DNA of 64,000 nt from Pseudomonas tumuqii. GTDB taxonomy: Bacteria > Pseudomonadota > Gammaproteobacteria > Pseudomonadales > Pseudomonadaceae. The notes beneath the pieces were generated by a model. The model did not search any database. It was not told where the DNA came from and was given only the letters and a program-made list of their open reading frames with translations. Both the position numbers and the translations under genes were made by a program. The DNA lies in assembly GCF_013184545.1 (NCBI RefSeq), contig NZ_JAAOJA010000001.1:558001-622000 (forward strand), given 5' to 3'. Of this stretch, positions 1 through 9,949 are shown one piece after another (position 1 is the first letter of the stretch; the number at the start of each line of letters is the position of its first letter).

Positions 1-600
<600 letters not shown>

Positions 601-678
601 GTTGGTGCCGAGCGCAGCGATGCCCAACAACCAGCCCGCCAGGGCTGGTCTGCTCCAGTTCCAAAGGAAATGTGTTTC

Positions 679-1314
679 ATGCTGACCATTGCGCTGTCCA
701 AAGGCCGCATCCTCGACGACACCCTGCCGCTGCTCGCCGCGGCAGGCATCGTGCCGACCGAGAATCCGGATAAAAGCCGCAAGCTGATCATCCCCACCAC
801 CCAGGCGGATGTGCGCCTGCTGATCGTGCGCGCCACCGACGTGCCGACCTATGTCGAACATGGTGCGGCGGATCTCGGCGTGGCCGGCAAGGACGTGTTG
901 CTCGAATACGGCGGCCAGGGTCTCTATGAGCCGCTGGATCTGCGCATCGCGCTGTGCAAGCTGATGACCGCCGGTGCCGTTGGCGCGCCCGAGCCGAAAG
1001 GCCGGCTGCGCGTGGCCACCAAGTTCGTCAACGTGGCCAAGCGTTACTACGCCGAGCAGGGCCGTCAGGTCGATATCATCAAGCTGTACGGCTCGATGGA
1101 GTTGGCACCGCTGGTGGGGCTGGCCGACAAGATCATCGACGTGGTCGATACCGGCAACACCCTGCGCGCCAATGGCCTGGAAGCCCAGGAGCTGATCGCC
1201 CACATCAGTTCGCGGCTGATCGTCAACAAGGCTTCGATGAAGATGCAGCACGCGCGCATCCAGGAGCTGATCGATACCCTGCGCGAAGCGGTCGAGGCAC
1301 GACACCCCAGCTGA
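679..1314 (+). CDS. hisG: ATP phosphoribosyltransferase, short form
   Basis: HisG condenses ATP with PRPP, the first and feedback-controlled step of histidine synthesis. The product is 211 residues, the short HisG(S) form that lacks the C-terminal regulatory domain and normally works with HisZ; no hisZ is seen in this window. The phosphoribosyl-binding stretch [13 protein letters not shown] is present near residues 153-165. I chose the ATG at 679 over the in-frame ATG at 670, because the AGGA at 664-667 is about 11 bases from the first and almost touches the second. hisD and hisC follow on the same strand, but each has its own gap. Confidence 0.95.
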   Translation: MLTIALSKGRILDDTLPLLAAAGIVPTENPDKSRKLIIPTTQADVRLLIVRATDVPTYVEHGAADLGVAGKDVLLEYGGQGLYEPLDLRIALCKLMTAGAVGAPEPKGRLRVATKFVNVAKRYYAEQGRQVDIIKLYGSMELAPLVGLADKIIDVVDTGNTLRANGLEAQELIAHISSRLIVNKASMKMQHARIQELIDTLREAVEARHPS

Positions 1315-1437
1315 CCCTCTCAGCGCGACATTGCGTCGCGCCCGCCTATCCGTGTCATAGCCAGAATTCTCAGGTGCCCGCGCGGAGTGGCTGGTACTCT
1401 ACGGGCGCTTGAGCATTTGCCAATCATGAGGCCCGCT

Positions 1438-2748
1438 ATGACCGCTCCCATCGCCATCCGCCGACTCGACGCCGCCGACCAGGACTTTGCCCAGCACCTG
1501 GATCATCTGCTCAGCTGGGAAAGTGTCTCGGACGATGCGGTCAACCATCGTGTGCTGGAGATCATCAAGGCCGTGCGCGAGCGCGGTGATGCCGCATTGG
1601 TCGAATTCACCCAGCGTTTCGATGGCCTCGAGGTCGCCAGCATGGCCGACCTGATCCTGCCGCGCGAGCGTCTGGAACTGGCCCTGACCCGCATCACCCC
1701 GGCGCAGCGCCAGGCTCTGATCGTGGCCGCCGAGCGCGTGCGCAGCTACCACGAGAAGCAGGTACAGGATTCCTGGACCTACACCGAGGCCGACGGCACC
1801 GTGCTTGGCCAGAAAGTCACGCCGCTGGACCGCGCCGGCCTCTATGTGCCGGGCGGCAAGGCCTCCTACCCGTCCTCGGTGCTGATGAACGCCATTCCGG
1901 CCAAGGTCGCTGGTGTGCCTGAAGTGGTGATGGTGGTGCCGACCCCGCGCGGCGAGATCAACGAGCTGGTGCTGGCGGCAGCCTGCATCGCCGGGGTCGA
2001 CCGGGTGTTCACCATCGGCGGCGCCCAGGCCGTGGCGGCGCTGGCCTACGGCACCGAGAGCGTGCCGCCGGTGGACAAGATCGTCGGCCCCGGCAACATC
2101 TACGTGGCCACCGCCAAGCGCCACGTGTTCGGCAAGGTCGGCATCGACATGATTGCCGGACCGTCGGAAATTCTGGTGGTCTGTGACGGTCAGACCGATC
2201 CGGACTGGATCGCCATGGACCTGTTCTCCCAGGCCGAGCACGACGAGGATGCACAGTCGATTCTGGTCAGCCCGGATGCGGCTTTCCTCGACCGTGTGGC
2301 CGAGAGCATCGCCAGGCTGTTGCCGAGCATGGAGCGCGCCGAGATCATCCGCGCCTCCCTCGAGGCCCGTGGCGCCTTGATTCAGGTGCTCGACATGGCC
2401 CAGGCCATCGAGGTGGCCAACCGCATCGCCCCGGAACACCTGGAGTTGTCCGTCGCCGATCCCGAGCAGTATCTGCCGCAGATTCGCCATGCCGGCGCGA
2501 TCTTCATGGGCCGCTACACCGCCGAGGCGCTGGGCGACTACTGTGCAGGTCCCAACCACGTGTTGCCGACCTCCGGCACCGCGCGCTATTCCTCGCCGCT
2601 GGGCGTCTACGACTTCCAGAAACGCTCGTCGATCATCCATTGCTCGGCCGCCGGCGCTTCCGATCTGGGCAGGACCGCTTCGGTGCTGGCCCGCGGCGAA
2701 TCGCTGACCGCCCACGCGCGCAGCGCCGAATACCGGATCAAGAACTGA
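1438..2748 (+). CDS. hisD: Histidinol dehydrogenase
   Basis: HisD carries out the last two steps of histidine synthesis, oxidising L-histidinol to L-histidine with two NAD+ and a bound zinc ion. The 436-residue length fits the family. Visible motifs are [17 protein letters not shown] with the Gln and His zinc ligands, APEHLEL with the catalytic Glu-His pair, and [13 protein letters not shown] with the zinc-ligand Asp. An in-frame start at 1387 exists, but the ATG at 1438 begins a protein starting [11 protein letters not shown], which resembles other pseudomonad HisD N-termini. The 120-bp gap from hisG suggests some separate expression. Confidence 0.95.
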   Translation: MTAPIAIRRLDAADQDFAQHLDHLLSWESVSDDAVNHRVLEIIKAVRERGDAALVEFTQRFDGLEVASMADLILPRERLELALTRITPAQRQALIVAAERVRSYHEKQVQDSWTYTEADGTVLGQKVTPLDRAGLYVPGGKASYPSSVLMNAIPAKVAGVPEVVMVVPTPRGEINELVLAAACIAGVDRVFTIGGAQAVAALAYGTESVPPVDKIVGPGNIYVATAKRHVFGKVGIDMIAGPSEILVVCDGQTDPDWIAMDLFSQAEHDEDAQSILVSPDAAFLDRVAESIARLLPSMERAEIIRASLEARGALIQVLDMAQAIEVANRIAPEHLELSVADPEQYLPQIRHAGAIFMGRYTAEALGDYCAGPNHVLPTSGTARYSSPLGVYDFQKRSSIIHCSAAGASDLGRTASVLARGESLTAHARSAEYRIKN

Positions 2749-2749
2749 A

Positions 2750-2812
2750 TGTAGGGTGCGCGGGGCTGCCTAGGCCGTGCGCACCTTGAATCGGTGCGCT
2801 AGGCGCATCCAA
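2750..2812. repeat. GTGCGC/GCGCAC interspersed palindromic repeat
   Basis: The hisD-hisC gap contains GTAGGGTGCGC, then a GTGCGCACC arm, then GGTGCGCTAGGCGCATCC. The pieces can pair with one another and look like one of the short extragenic palindromes scattered through Pseudomonas genomes. It is noncoding and may affect transcript stability between the two his genes. Confidence 0.55.
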
Positions 2813-2835
2813 CGAATTCGAGGAGAGAAGGGCAG

Positions 2836-3888
2836 ATGAGCAAATTCTGGAGCCCCTTCGTCAAAGACCTGGTGCCCTATGTGCCCGGTGAACAGCCGAA
2901 ACTGGCCAAGCTGGTCAAACTCAACACCAACGAAAACCCCTACGGTCCATCGCCCAAGGCGATTGCGGCGATGCAGGCCGAACTGAACGACAACCTGCGC
3001 CTGTACCCGGACCCGAATGGCGAGCGCCTGAAGCAGGCGGTGGCCGACTACTACGGCGTGCGGCTCGATCAGGTGTTCGTCGGCAACGGTTCCGACGAGG
3101 TCTTGGCGCACGCCTTCCACGGCTTGTTCCAGCATGACAAACCCTTGCTGTTTCCGGATATCAGCTACAGCTTCTACCCGGTCTACTGCGGCCTCTACGG
3201 CATCAGCGCCGAGGTGATCGCGCTGGACGAGCAGTTCCGGATCCGTGTCGAGGACTACGCCCGGCCCAACGGCGGCATCGTCTTCCCCAATCCCAATGCG
3301 CCTACCGGCTGCCTGCTGGCGCTGGAGGCCATCGAGCACGTGCTCAAGGCCAATCCCGACAGCGTGGTGCTGGTCGACGAGGCCTATATCGATTTCGGCG
3401 GCGCAACGGCGATCAGCCTGGTCGACCAGTATCCGAACCTGCTGGTGACCCAGACCCTGTCCAAGTCGCGTTCGCTGGCGGGCCTGCGCGTCGGTCTGGC
3501 GGTGGGCCACCCGGACCTGATCGAGGCGCTGGAGCGGATCAAGAACAGCTTCAACTCCTATCCGCTGGATCGCATGGCGATTGCCGGCGCCGCGGCCGCT
3601 TTCGCTGATCGCGAATATTTCGAGCGTACCTGTCAGCAGGTCATCGAGAGTCGTGAACTCACCGTGGCTGGCCTGCAGGCGCTGGGGTTCGAGGTACTGC
3701 CCTCGGCTGCCAACTTCGTCTTCGCCCGTCACCCGCACAAGGATGCGGCGACCCTGGCGGCCGGCTTGCGTGAACAGGGCGTGATCGTGCGCCACTTCAC
3801 ACAGGCGCGGATCGCCCAGTTCCTGCGTATCAGCATCGGCGCGCCGGAGCAGAACCAGGCGCTGCTGGATGCCTTGAGCAGTCTGTAA
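2836..3888 (+). CDS. hisC: Histidinol-phosphate aminotransferase
   Basis: HisC is a PLP-dependent class I/II aminotransferase that makes histidinol phosphate from imidazole-acetol phosphate and glutamate. The 350-residue product has the substrate loop [12 protein letters not shown] near residues 34-45. It also has the NPNAPTG motif and the PLP lysine in [12 protein letters not shown] (Lys about 210). A strong GAGGAGAGAAGG ribosome site precedes the ATG. Pseudomonads often carry two hisC paralogs; this copy sits in the his cluster. A terminator follows directly. Confidence 0.95.
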   Translation: MSKFWSPFVKDLVPYVPGEQPKLAKLVKLNTNENPYGPSPKAIAAMQAELNDNLRLYPDPNGERLKQAVADYYGVRLDQVFVGNGSDEVLAHAFHGLFQHDKPLLFPDISYSFYPVYCGLYGISAEVIALDEQFRIRVEDYARPNGGIVFPNPNAPTGCLLALEAIEHVLKANPDSVVLVDEAYIDFGGATAISLVDQYPNLLVTQTLSKSRSLAGLRVGLAVGHPDLIEALERIKNSFNSYPLDRMAIAGAAAAFADREYFERTCQQVIESRELTVAGLQALGFEVLPSAANFVFARHPHKDAATLAAGLREQGVIVRHFTQARIAQFLRISIGAPEQNQALLDALSSL

Positions 3889-3906
3889 GCGCCAGGACAT
3901 AAAAAT

Positions 3907-3931
3907 GCCGGAGCAGTGCTCCGGCTTTTTT
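3907..3931 (+). terminator. Rho-independent terminator after hisC
   Basis: An 8-bp perfect stem (GCCGGAGC/GCTCCGGC) with a 3-base loop is followed by six T. It lies 18 bp past the hisC stop. The convergent DUF4198 gene ends at 3948, and A-runs on the other side suggest the hairpin could work both ways. Confidence 0.9.
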
Positions 3932-3947
3932 ATGCCCGCGATGCAGG

Positions 3948-4664
3948 TTATTCGCGGTGGGCTTCGCCGAGAAAGGTCAGCGAAGTGAACAGGCCGCGGG
4001 TTTCGATATCCGGGTCATTGGCCACCGGCAAGTCGACCTCGGCGGCAATGATGTTCAGCCCTTGGTTGCGCACCATGACGTGGGCGCGGCCGGCAGCGTC
4101 GGTCTTGGCGCTGATGTGGTGCGGCGCACCACGGTAGTCGCCGATCAGCTCGATTCCCTCGGCGGGTTTGCCGTCGACCAGCACGCGCACCGGCAGCAGC
4201 TTACCCACGCCGACTTCGAGCGGGTCGGCCTCCGGCACTATGACCATCTTCAACTGATCGAGCGCCGGCAGGCTGACGCCTTGCTGGTAGATCGCCAGGC
4301 TGTATTTGAAGGTGTGCAAGGATTCGGTCGAGGCGGGCACCTTGCTGCGGCCCTGGTTGATCCACTGCTGGTCCGGGGTCAGCGACCAGGGGCCGTTATC
4401 CAGGGCCACGGCGACCATGGCTGGCGGGCTCAGCGGCTGCAGACGGGCATGGTCGGCCAGGCGCTTGACCGTTACCGGGATCATCTTGCCGCGGCTGTCA
4501 TAGGCCCAGGCGCCGCTGATCTTCTCGGCCTTGAAGGCATTGTCCTCGGCGCCGTGGCCGTAGATGGTTTCGATATTGCCGCGGCGTTGTTCGGTCCACA
4601 GGCCGTGGGCATCGACCTGGCCGATAAACAGGGCGGCGGCGAGTAATGGGAAGACTTTTTTCAT
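3948..4664 (-). CDS. DUF4198 periplasmic protein, probable metal-uptake accessory
   Basis: This 238-residue protein has a clear signal peptide (MKKVFPLLAAALFIGQVDA, then HGLW), so it is exported to the periplasm. The mature part is a beta-rich DUF4198-type protein, a family that often accompanies nickel, cobalt or other metal import genes. A histidine lies at the mature N-terminus, and others occur in GDYRGAPHHIS, where they could bind metal. I chose the ATG at 4664, which has a GAGG site upstream, over an in-frame codon at 4691. It starts 23 bp after the TonB receptor stops, so the two form one operon. The exact metal is not shown by the sequence. Confidence 0.75.
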   Translation of the reverse strand: MKKVFPLLAAALFIGQVDAHGLWTEQRRGNIETIYGHGAEDNAFKAEKISGAWAYDSRGKMIPVTVKRLADHARLQPLSPPAMVAVALDNGPWSLTPDQQWINQGRSKVPASTESLHTFKYSLAIYQQGVSLPALDQLKMVIVPEADPLEVGVGKLLPVRVLVDGKPAEGIELIGDYRGAPHHISAKTDAAGRAHVMVRNQGLNIIAAEVDLPVANDPDIETRGLFTSLTFLGEAHRE

Positions 4665-4687
4665 GGGGGCCTCGGGGCTGTAGGGAA

Positions 4688-6793
4688 TCAAAGGTCGACG
4701 GTCAGGTTGACGCCCAGGTTGCGCGGCTCGCCGGGCATGACCCAGAGATTGCTGTAGGAGCGTTCGTAGTACTTTTCGTCGAGCAGGTTGTTGAGGTTGG
4801 CGCCGACTTTTATCCGCGGGCTGAAGGCGTAATGGGCGAGCAGGTCGACGGTGTGATAGGCCGGCAAGCTGAAATCACTGCCTGCCTGGCCCGAGCGGTC
4901 GCCGACATAGTTGAAGGCCGCGCCTATATCCGAGCCGCGCAGCCAGCCGTCCTGGAACTCGTAGACGCCCAGCAGGCTGCCGCTTTGCCGCGCAACGCCG
5001 AGCAAGCGACTGCCGGCCGGCAGTGCTTGGTCGCCGTCGGTGACCTCTGCATCGATAAAGGCAAAGGCGCCAATCAGCCGCAGGGCGTTGCTCAGTTGGC
5101 CGCTGACCTGCAGGTCGAAGCCCTGGCTGCGCGCTTCCCCGGCCGCGGCCTGAAAACTGGCGTCGACCGGGTCGGCGGTCAGTACGTTTTCCTTGGTCAG
5201 GTGAAAGGCGGCCAGGGTGGCGCTGAGGCGATCGTCCAGCAGGTCGAGCTTGAGGCCCGCCTCATAGCCGATACCTTGTTCCGGGTCGAACGCCCGGTCG
5301 CTGCGATCCAGGCCGTTATTCGGCTTGAATGAGGTGGAGGCATTGGCGAACAGGCCGACGGCCGGCGTCAGTTGATAGAGCAGGCCGGCGCGCTGGGTGA
5401 TCGCATCGTGATTCTGCTGGCTGCGCGCGCCGTTGACCTGGTTGTCGATGGTCTGCTCGAAGCGCTCGATGCGTACGCCGATCAGGCCGCGCAGGCGCTC
5501 GCTGAAGGCAATCTGATCCTGCAGGTTGAGCGCCTGGCTCTGCACCTGTTCGTGGGCGTCGCTGCCGGAGCGGGCGCCATCGGGGCGTGGGCGGCCATAG
5601 AGCGGGTCGTAGATGTCGATAGTGCTGCGCGGACGAACCTCGGTGACCCGCTCGTTCTTGCGGTAGTTCTCGTATTCGGCGCCCAGTAGCAGGCGATGCT
5701 GCATGCCGGCGATGCTCAGGTCGCCGTGCAGTTCGGCCTGGCTGATGCTGTCGTGCCAGTTGGTGTCGCGTTCACGGAAACGTCGCGTCAGGGTGCGCCC
5801 GTCGTTGGCCAGCGACAGCGCCTCGCTGGCGTAGCCAGCGAGGCTGCCTTCCTTGAAATGGCTGGCCAGGCGCAGCCGCCAGTCGTCGTTCAAGGCATGC
5901 TCCAGGCTGGCCTGCAGCAGGTTGTTGTCGTTGCTGATATGGCCGTCGTTCGGTTCGCCGAGAAAGGTGGAGCGTGACACGCTACCCAGCTTGTTCTCGG
6001 GCGCGACTATGCCGCGGTCGAGTACCGAGCGGTGGCGCACCAGTTCGGCTTCCAGTCGTAGCAAGGTATCCGGGCTGAGCTGCCAGCTCAGGCTGGGCGC
6101 GGCGAACACGCGCTGGCTACCGACATGGTCGCGGAAGCTGTGGTTATCCTCCACGGCCAGGTTGAGGCGCGCCAGCAGGTCGCCCTGTTCATCCAGCGGC
6201 GTATTGACGTCCAGTGCGCTGCGGTAGCGATCCCAACTGCCGGCGCTGGTTTGCAGGCGGGCGAAAGTGTCGGCCTGCGGCTTCTTGGTCACGATATTCA
6301 CCGTGCCGCCGGGGTCGCCGCGGCCATAGAGGCTGGCGGCGGGACCCTTGAGCACTTCGATGCGTTCGATATTGGCCGCGTCCGGCGTGCTCGGGTAACC
6401 GCGGTTGGCGCTGAAGCCGTCCTTGTAGAACTCGGACGTGGTGAAGCCGCGCACGCTGTATTCGTAGAGGGTCAGGCCGCCGAAATTGTTTTGCCTGGAC
6501 ACGCCGCCGGCAAAGTCCAGGGCGCGCTCGACGCTGTGGCTGCCGAGGTCGTCCAGTACGGCGCTGGGAATCACGCTGATGGCCTGGGGGATTTCACTGA
6601 GCGCGGTGTCGGTCCGGGTTGCGCTGGCCGAGCGGGTGGCGCGGTAACCCTGTACCGGGCCATCGGCCAGTTCCGGGCTGGCGCTGATGATGCTGTCGCT
6701 CAGCTGTGCGGGGGCGACGGGGCTGGTGGCATGTGCGGTGGGGCAGAGTAGATTGAGCGGCAGGCTGACGAGTAGGGCGAAGGACGGGCGCAA
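4688..6793 (-). CDS. TonB-dependent outer-membrane receptor, siderophore/metallophore type
   Basis: This 701-residue protein has an N-terminal signal peptide ending near AHA and a plug domain with the SEIPQAISVIPSAVLDDLG segment. The plug continues with IERIEVLKGPAASLYGRGDPGG and is followed by a long TonB-receptor barrel. It resembles ferric-siderophore receptors of the FhuA/FpvA class and would import a metal chelate across the outer membrane using TonB energy. The apparent start is TTG at 6793, with a GAGAG ribosome site lying inside an inverted repeat. The last residue is Leu, where many barrel proteins end in Phe. It is cotranscribed with the DUF4198 gene. In the P. aeruginosa order I remember, hisC and algW are adjacent, so the pair looks inserted here. 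Confidence 0.88.
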   Translation of the reverse strand: MRPSFALLVSLPLNLLCPTAHATSPVAPAQLSDSIISASPELADGPVQGYRATRSASATRTDTALSEIPQAISVIPSAVLDDLGSHSVERALDFAGGVSRQNNFGGLTLYEYSVRGFTTSEFYKDGFSANRGYPSTPDAANIERIEVLKGPAASLYGRGDPGGTVNIVTKKPQADTFARLQTSAGSWDRYRSALDVNTPLDEQGDLLARLNLAVEDNHSFRDHVGSQRVFAAPSLSWQLSPDTLLRLEAELVRHRSVLDRGIVAPENKLGSVSRSTFLGEPNDGHISNDNNLLQASLEHALNDDWRLRLASHFKEGSLAGYASEALSLANDGRTLTRRFRERDTNWHDSISQAELHGDLSIAGMQHRLLLGAEYENYRKNERVTEVRPRSTIDIYDPLYGRPRPDGARSGSDAHEQVQSQALNLQDQIAFSERLRGLIGVRIERFEQTIDNQVNGARSQQNHDAITQRAGLLYQLTPAVGLFANASTSFKPNNGLDRSDRAFDPEQGIGYEAGLKLDLLDDRLSATLAAFHLTKENVLTADPVDASFQAAAGEARSQGFDLQVSGQLSNALRLIGAFAFIDAEVTDGDQALPAGSRLLGVARQSGSLLGVYEFQDGWLRGSDIGAAFNYVGDRSGQAGSDFSLPAYHTVDLLAHYAFSPRIKVGANLNNLLDEKYYERSYSNLWVMPGEPRNLGVNLTVDL

Positions 6794-6801
6794 GCGAGGA
6801 T

Positions 6802-6848
6802 CTCTCTTGATAATTTATGTAATAACATAACATTAATTATCAAGAGAG
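6802..6848 (-). promoter_or_regulatory. Inverted-repeat operator and possible SD-sequestering hairpin before the receptor gene
   Basis: Perfect 14-bp arms (CTCTCTTGATAATT and its complement) lie at 6802-6815 and 6835-6848, separated by 19 AT-rich bases. Within the spacer, GTAATAACATAAC at 6819-6831 matches the Zur consensus as I remember it, GTTATANNATAAC, at 10 of 11 fixed positions. The arm next to the gene contains the GAGAG ribosome site for the TTG start at 6793. A minus-strand TTGATA could serve as a -35 element. Zinc-responsive control is therefore likely but inferred. Confidence 0.6.
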
Positions 6849-6875
6849 TTGCTGTCTACCTGTGAGTGGTGGCGA

Positions 6876-8018
6876 TCAGCCTCCGTTCGCGGGCGGGCGC
6901 ACGCCTATTTCGGCGCTCAGTTCCTGCAGTTTGCCGTTACGCATGATCTCGATGCTGATCTTCTCGCCGGGCTTGGCGCGGGCCACCTGGTTCATCGAGC
7001 GGCGGCCATCACCGGCCGCTTCGCCGTCGATATTGAGGATCAGGTCGCCGGGTTGCAGGCCGGCCTTCTGCGCCGGGCCGTCGCGGTAGATGCCGGCGAC
7101 GACGATGCCGGGGCGTCCCTCCAGGCCGAAGGATTCCGCCAGCTCCGGGGTCAGGGGTTGCACTTCGATGCCCAGCCAGCCACGAATCACCTGGCCATGC
7201 TCGATGATCGCCTGCATCACCTCCAGCGCCAGTTTCACCGGGATGGCGAAGCCGATGCCCTGCGAGCCGCCGGACTTGGAGAAGATCGCGGTGTTGATGC
7301 CCATCAGGTTGCCGTGGGCATCGACCAGCGCGCCGCCGGAGTTGCCGGGGTTGATCGCCGCGTCGGTCTGGATGAAGTCTTCGTAGGTGTTGAGACCCAG
7401 CTGGTTGCGCCCGGTGGCGCTGATGATGCCCATGGTTACGGTCTGGCCGACGCCGAAGGGATTGCCGATGGCCAGGGTGACGTCGCCGATCTTGATGTTG
7501 TCCGAGCGACCGAGGGTGATCGCCGGCAGGTCATGCAAATCGATTTTCAGCACCGCGAGGTCGGTTTCCGGATCGCTGCCGATTATCCGGGCTAGGGTTT
7601 CGCGGCCATCGCGCAGGGCCACCACTATCTGGTCGGCTCCAGCGACCACATGGTTGTTGGTCAGCAGGTAGCCTTCCGTGCTCATGATCACCGCCGAGCC
7701 GAGGCTGGATTCCATGCGCCGCTGCTTGGGCAGGTTGTCGCCAAAGAACTTGCGGAACTGCTCGTCCTCAAGCATTGGGAGAGCCGGTTTGTTGACGAAT
7801 TTGGTGGTGTAGAGATTGGCTACCGCCGGCGAGGCGGTGGCCACCGCATCGGCATAGGACACCGGACCTTCCTGCGAGCGGTCATAGCTAGGCGCCTGGC
7901 GCAGTTGCACATCCTGGATGGGCAGGCCAACCCATTGGGGGAAGTACTGAATGATCAGCAGTGCCGATAGCACACCGGCCAGCAGGGGCCAGCCAAGAAA
8001 ACGCAGGGCCTTGAACAT
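6876..8018 (-). CDS. algW: Periplasmic regulatory serine protease AlgW (DegS-like)
   Basis: AlgW is the site-1 protease that cuts the anti-sigma factor MucA when its PDZ domain detects misfolded outer-membrane protein tails, releasing AlgU. The 380-residue product has one N-terminal membrane anchor (about residues 8-26). It has a trypsin-like domain with His123 (TNNHVV), Asp153 (TDLAVL) and Ser227 (GNSGG), and a single PDZ domain from about residue 285. This triad and single PDZ fit DegS/AlgW rather than two-PDZ MucD. It lies upstream of the receptor operon on the same strand, 82 bp away, with the operator hairpin between them. Confidence 0.95.
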   Translation of the reverse strand: MFKALRFLGWPLLAGVLSALLIIQYFPQWVGLPIQDVQLRQAPSYDRSQEGPVSYADAVATASPAVANLYTTKFVNKPALPMLEDEQFRKFFGDNLPKQRRMESSLGSAVIMSTEGYLLTNNHVVAGADQIVVALRDGRETLARIIGSDPETDLAVLKIDLHDLPAITLGRSDNIKIGDVTLAIGNPFGVGQTVTMGIISATGRNQLGLNTYEDFIQTDAAINPGNSGGALVDAHGNLMGINTAIFSKSGGSQGIGFAIPVKLALEVMQAIIEHGQVIRGWLGIEVQPLTPELAESFGLEGRPGIVVAGIYRDGPAQKAGLQPGDLILNIDGEAAGDGRRSMNQVARAKPGEKISIEIMRNGKLQELSAEIGVRPPANGG

Positions 8019-8128
8019 CGATGAAGTCCTGAGGGTTGCGGGGGGCTGATGCGCCCCTTAAGGTGCGCCATTATAGAGGGCCGATCGCCAATAAGGCAGC
8101 GGCCAGCAACAGCAGGTAAGGAATCCAT

Positions 8129-8887
8129 ATGGCTATTGCCTTGACCACCCTGGTGGAAGAAGCGCAGCGCTACTTGAATGCCAGCCGGATCAGTGACTAC
8201 TGCCCGAATGGTTTGCAAATCGAAGGGCGGCCCCAGGTGCGGCGTATCGTCAGCGGAGTAACCGCCAGCCAGGCCCTGGTCGATGCCGCGGTCGAGGCTG
8301 AGGCCGATGTGCTGCTGGTGCACCACGGCTATTTCTGGAAAGGCGAAAATCCGTGCATCACCGGCATGAAGCAGCGCCGCTTGAAAACCCTGCTGAGCAA
8401 CGATATCAGCTTGCTGGCCTATCATCTGCCGCTCGATCTGCACCCGGAGGTCGGTAATAACGTGCAGCTGGCTGCCCAGCTGGATATTACCGTCGAAGGG
8501 CCACTCGACCCGGAAGATCCGCGCACCGTCGGTTTGCTGGGTTCCTTGCGCGAGCCCATGAGCCCGCGTGATTTCGCCCGGCGGGTGCAGGAAGTGCTCG
8601 GTCGTGAGCCCTTGCTGGTTGAAGGCGCCGAAGTGGTTCGCCGGATCGGCTGGTGCACCGGGGGCGGTCAGGGCTATATCGACCAGGCCATCGCCGCCGG
8701 CGTTGACCTCTATCTGACCGGCGAGGCGTCCGAGCAGACCTTTCACAGTGCGCGGGAGAACGGCATCAGCTTTATCGCCGCGGGCCACCATGCCACCGAG
8801 CGTTATGGCGTGCAGGCGCTGGGCGATTACCTGGCGCGCCGGTTCGCCATCGAGCACCTGTTTATCGACTGTCCCAATCCTATCTGA
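8129..8887 (+). CDS. Nif3-like dinuclear metal centre protein
   Basis: This 252-residue protein belongs to the Nif3/YbgI family, which forms toroidal hexamers with a two-metal site. The biochemical role is not settled; some members act as GTP cyclohydrolase-like or metal-handling proteins. The metal-binding motifs LVHHGYFWKG and AAGHHATERYG are both visible, and NGLQIEG near the N-terminus is typical. The ATG at 8129 has a TAAGGA site upstream. It is divergent from algW, with a 110-bp gap, matching the Pseudomonas order algW/Nif3/cysD. Confidence 0.88.
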   Translation: MAIALTTLVEEAQRYLNASRISDYCPNGLQIEGRPQVRRIVSGVTASQALVDAAVEAEADVLLVHHGYFWKGENPCITGMKQRRLKTLLSNDISLLAYHLPLDLHPEVGNNVQLAAQLDITVEGPLDPEDPRTVGLLGSLREPMSPRDFARRVQEVLGREPLLVEGAEVVRRIGWCTGGGQGYIDQAIAAGVDLYLTGEASEQTFHSARENGISFIAAGHHATERYGVQALGDYLARRFAIEHLFIDCPNPI

Positions 8888-8921
8888 TGCCGCATGGCGG
8901 GCCGATTCAGCGGGTATAAAG

Positions 8922-8940
8922 CTAGATCGTTTCGATCTAG
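8922..8940. promoter_or_regulatory. 8-bp palindrome upstream of cysD
   Basis: CTAGATCG and CGATCTAG are separated by TTT in the 143-bp gap between the Nif3 gene and cysD. It could be the end of the upstream transcript, although no good T-run follows, or an operator for the cys operon. A possible -10 (TAGAGT, 8972-8977) lies downstream of it, with only a weak -35. Confidence 0.4.
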
Positions 8941-9030
8941 TTGGCCTCCTGATTAGAAGCGGGCGCTGTGCTAGAGTGCGCCATCGTCCACGGCCCGCCG
9001 GCCCAATTACACTGCAAATCGTGAGTAACC

Positions 9031-9948
9031 ATGCTCGATAAACTGACCCACCTGAAACAGCTGGAGGCGGAAAGTATCCACATCATTCGTGAAGTGGCCG
9101 CCGAATTCGACAACCCGGTAATGCTCTATTCCATCGGTAAAGACTCCGCCGTGATGCTGCACCTGGCACGCAAGGCGTTCTTTCCCGGCAAGCTGCCGTT
9201 CCCGGTGATGCACGTCGACACGCGCTGGAAATTTCAGGAGATGTATTCGTTTCGCGACAAGATGGTCGCCGAAATGGGCCTGGACCTGATCACTCACGTC
9301 AATCCGGACGGCGTGGCGCAGAACATCAACCCGTTCACCCACGGCAGTGCCAAGCACACCGACATCATGAAGACCGAGGGCTTGAAGCAGGCTCTGGATC
9401 AGTACGGCTTCGATGCGGCCTTCGGCGGCGCGCGCCGCGACGAGGAGAAGTCCCGGGCCAAGGAACGGGTCTACTCGTTCCGCGACAACAAGCACCGCTG
9501 GGATCCGAAGAACCAGCGTCCCGAGCTGTGGAACGTCTATAACGGCAAGGTCAAGAAAGGCGAGTCGATTCGCGTGTTCCCGCTGTCCAACTGGACCGAG
9601 CTGGACATCTGGCAGTACATCTACCTGGAAAGCATTCCGATCGTACCGCTGTACTTTGCCGCCGAGCGCGAAGTGATCGAGCGCAACGGCACCCTGGTGA
9701 TGATCGACGACGAGCGCATCCTCGAGCACCTGTCGGACGAAGAAAAAGCCGGGATCCAGAAGAAGATGGTGCGTTTCCGTACCCTCGGCTGCTACCCGCT
9801 GACCGGCGCCGTGGAATCCACCGCCGCCTCCTTGCCGGAAATCATCCAGGAAATGCTCCTGACCCGTACTTCCGAGCGCCAGGGTCGAGTCATCGACCAC
9901 GATGGGGCAGGCTCGATGGAAGAGAAAAAACGCCAGGGGTATTTTTGA
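9031..9948 (+). CDS. cysD: Sulfate adenylyltransferase small subunit
   Basis: CysD forms APS and pyrophosphate from sulfate and ATP, driven by the GTPase CysN, at the entry of assimilatory sulfate reduction. The 305-residue protein has the PP-loop [13 protein letters not shown] near residues 31-43 and the family motif [15 protein letters not shown]. Length and motifs are normal. cysNC begins one base after the cysD stop, so the two are translationally coupled and cotranscribed. Confidence 0.96.
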   Translation: MLDKLTHLKQLEAESIHIIREVAAEFDNPVMLYSIGKDSAVMLHLARKAFFPGKLPFPVMHVDTRWKFQEMYSFRDKMVAEMGLDLITHVNPDGVAQNINPFTHGSAKHTDIMKTEGLKQALDQYGFDAAFGGARRDEEKSRAKERVYSFRDNKHRWDPKNQRPELWNVYNGKVKKGESIRVFPLSNWTELDIWQYIYLESIPIVPLYFAAEREVIERNGTLVMIDDERILEHLSDEEKAGIQKKMVRFRTLGCYPLTGAVESTAASLPEIIQEMLLTRTSERQGRVIDHDGAGSMEEKKRQGYF

Positions 9949-9949
9949 T

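Noticed and set aside
6802-6848. A simple Rho-independent terminator of algW
   Set aside because: The 14-bp arms are AT-rich in half their length and have no T-run on the minus-strand side. An operator or leader structure explains it better, although some termination is possible.
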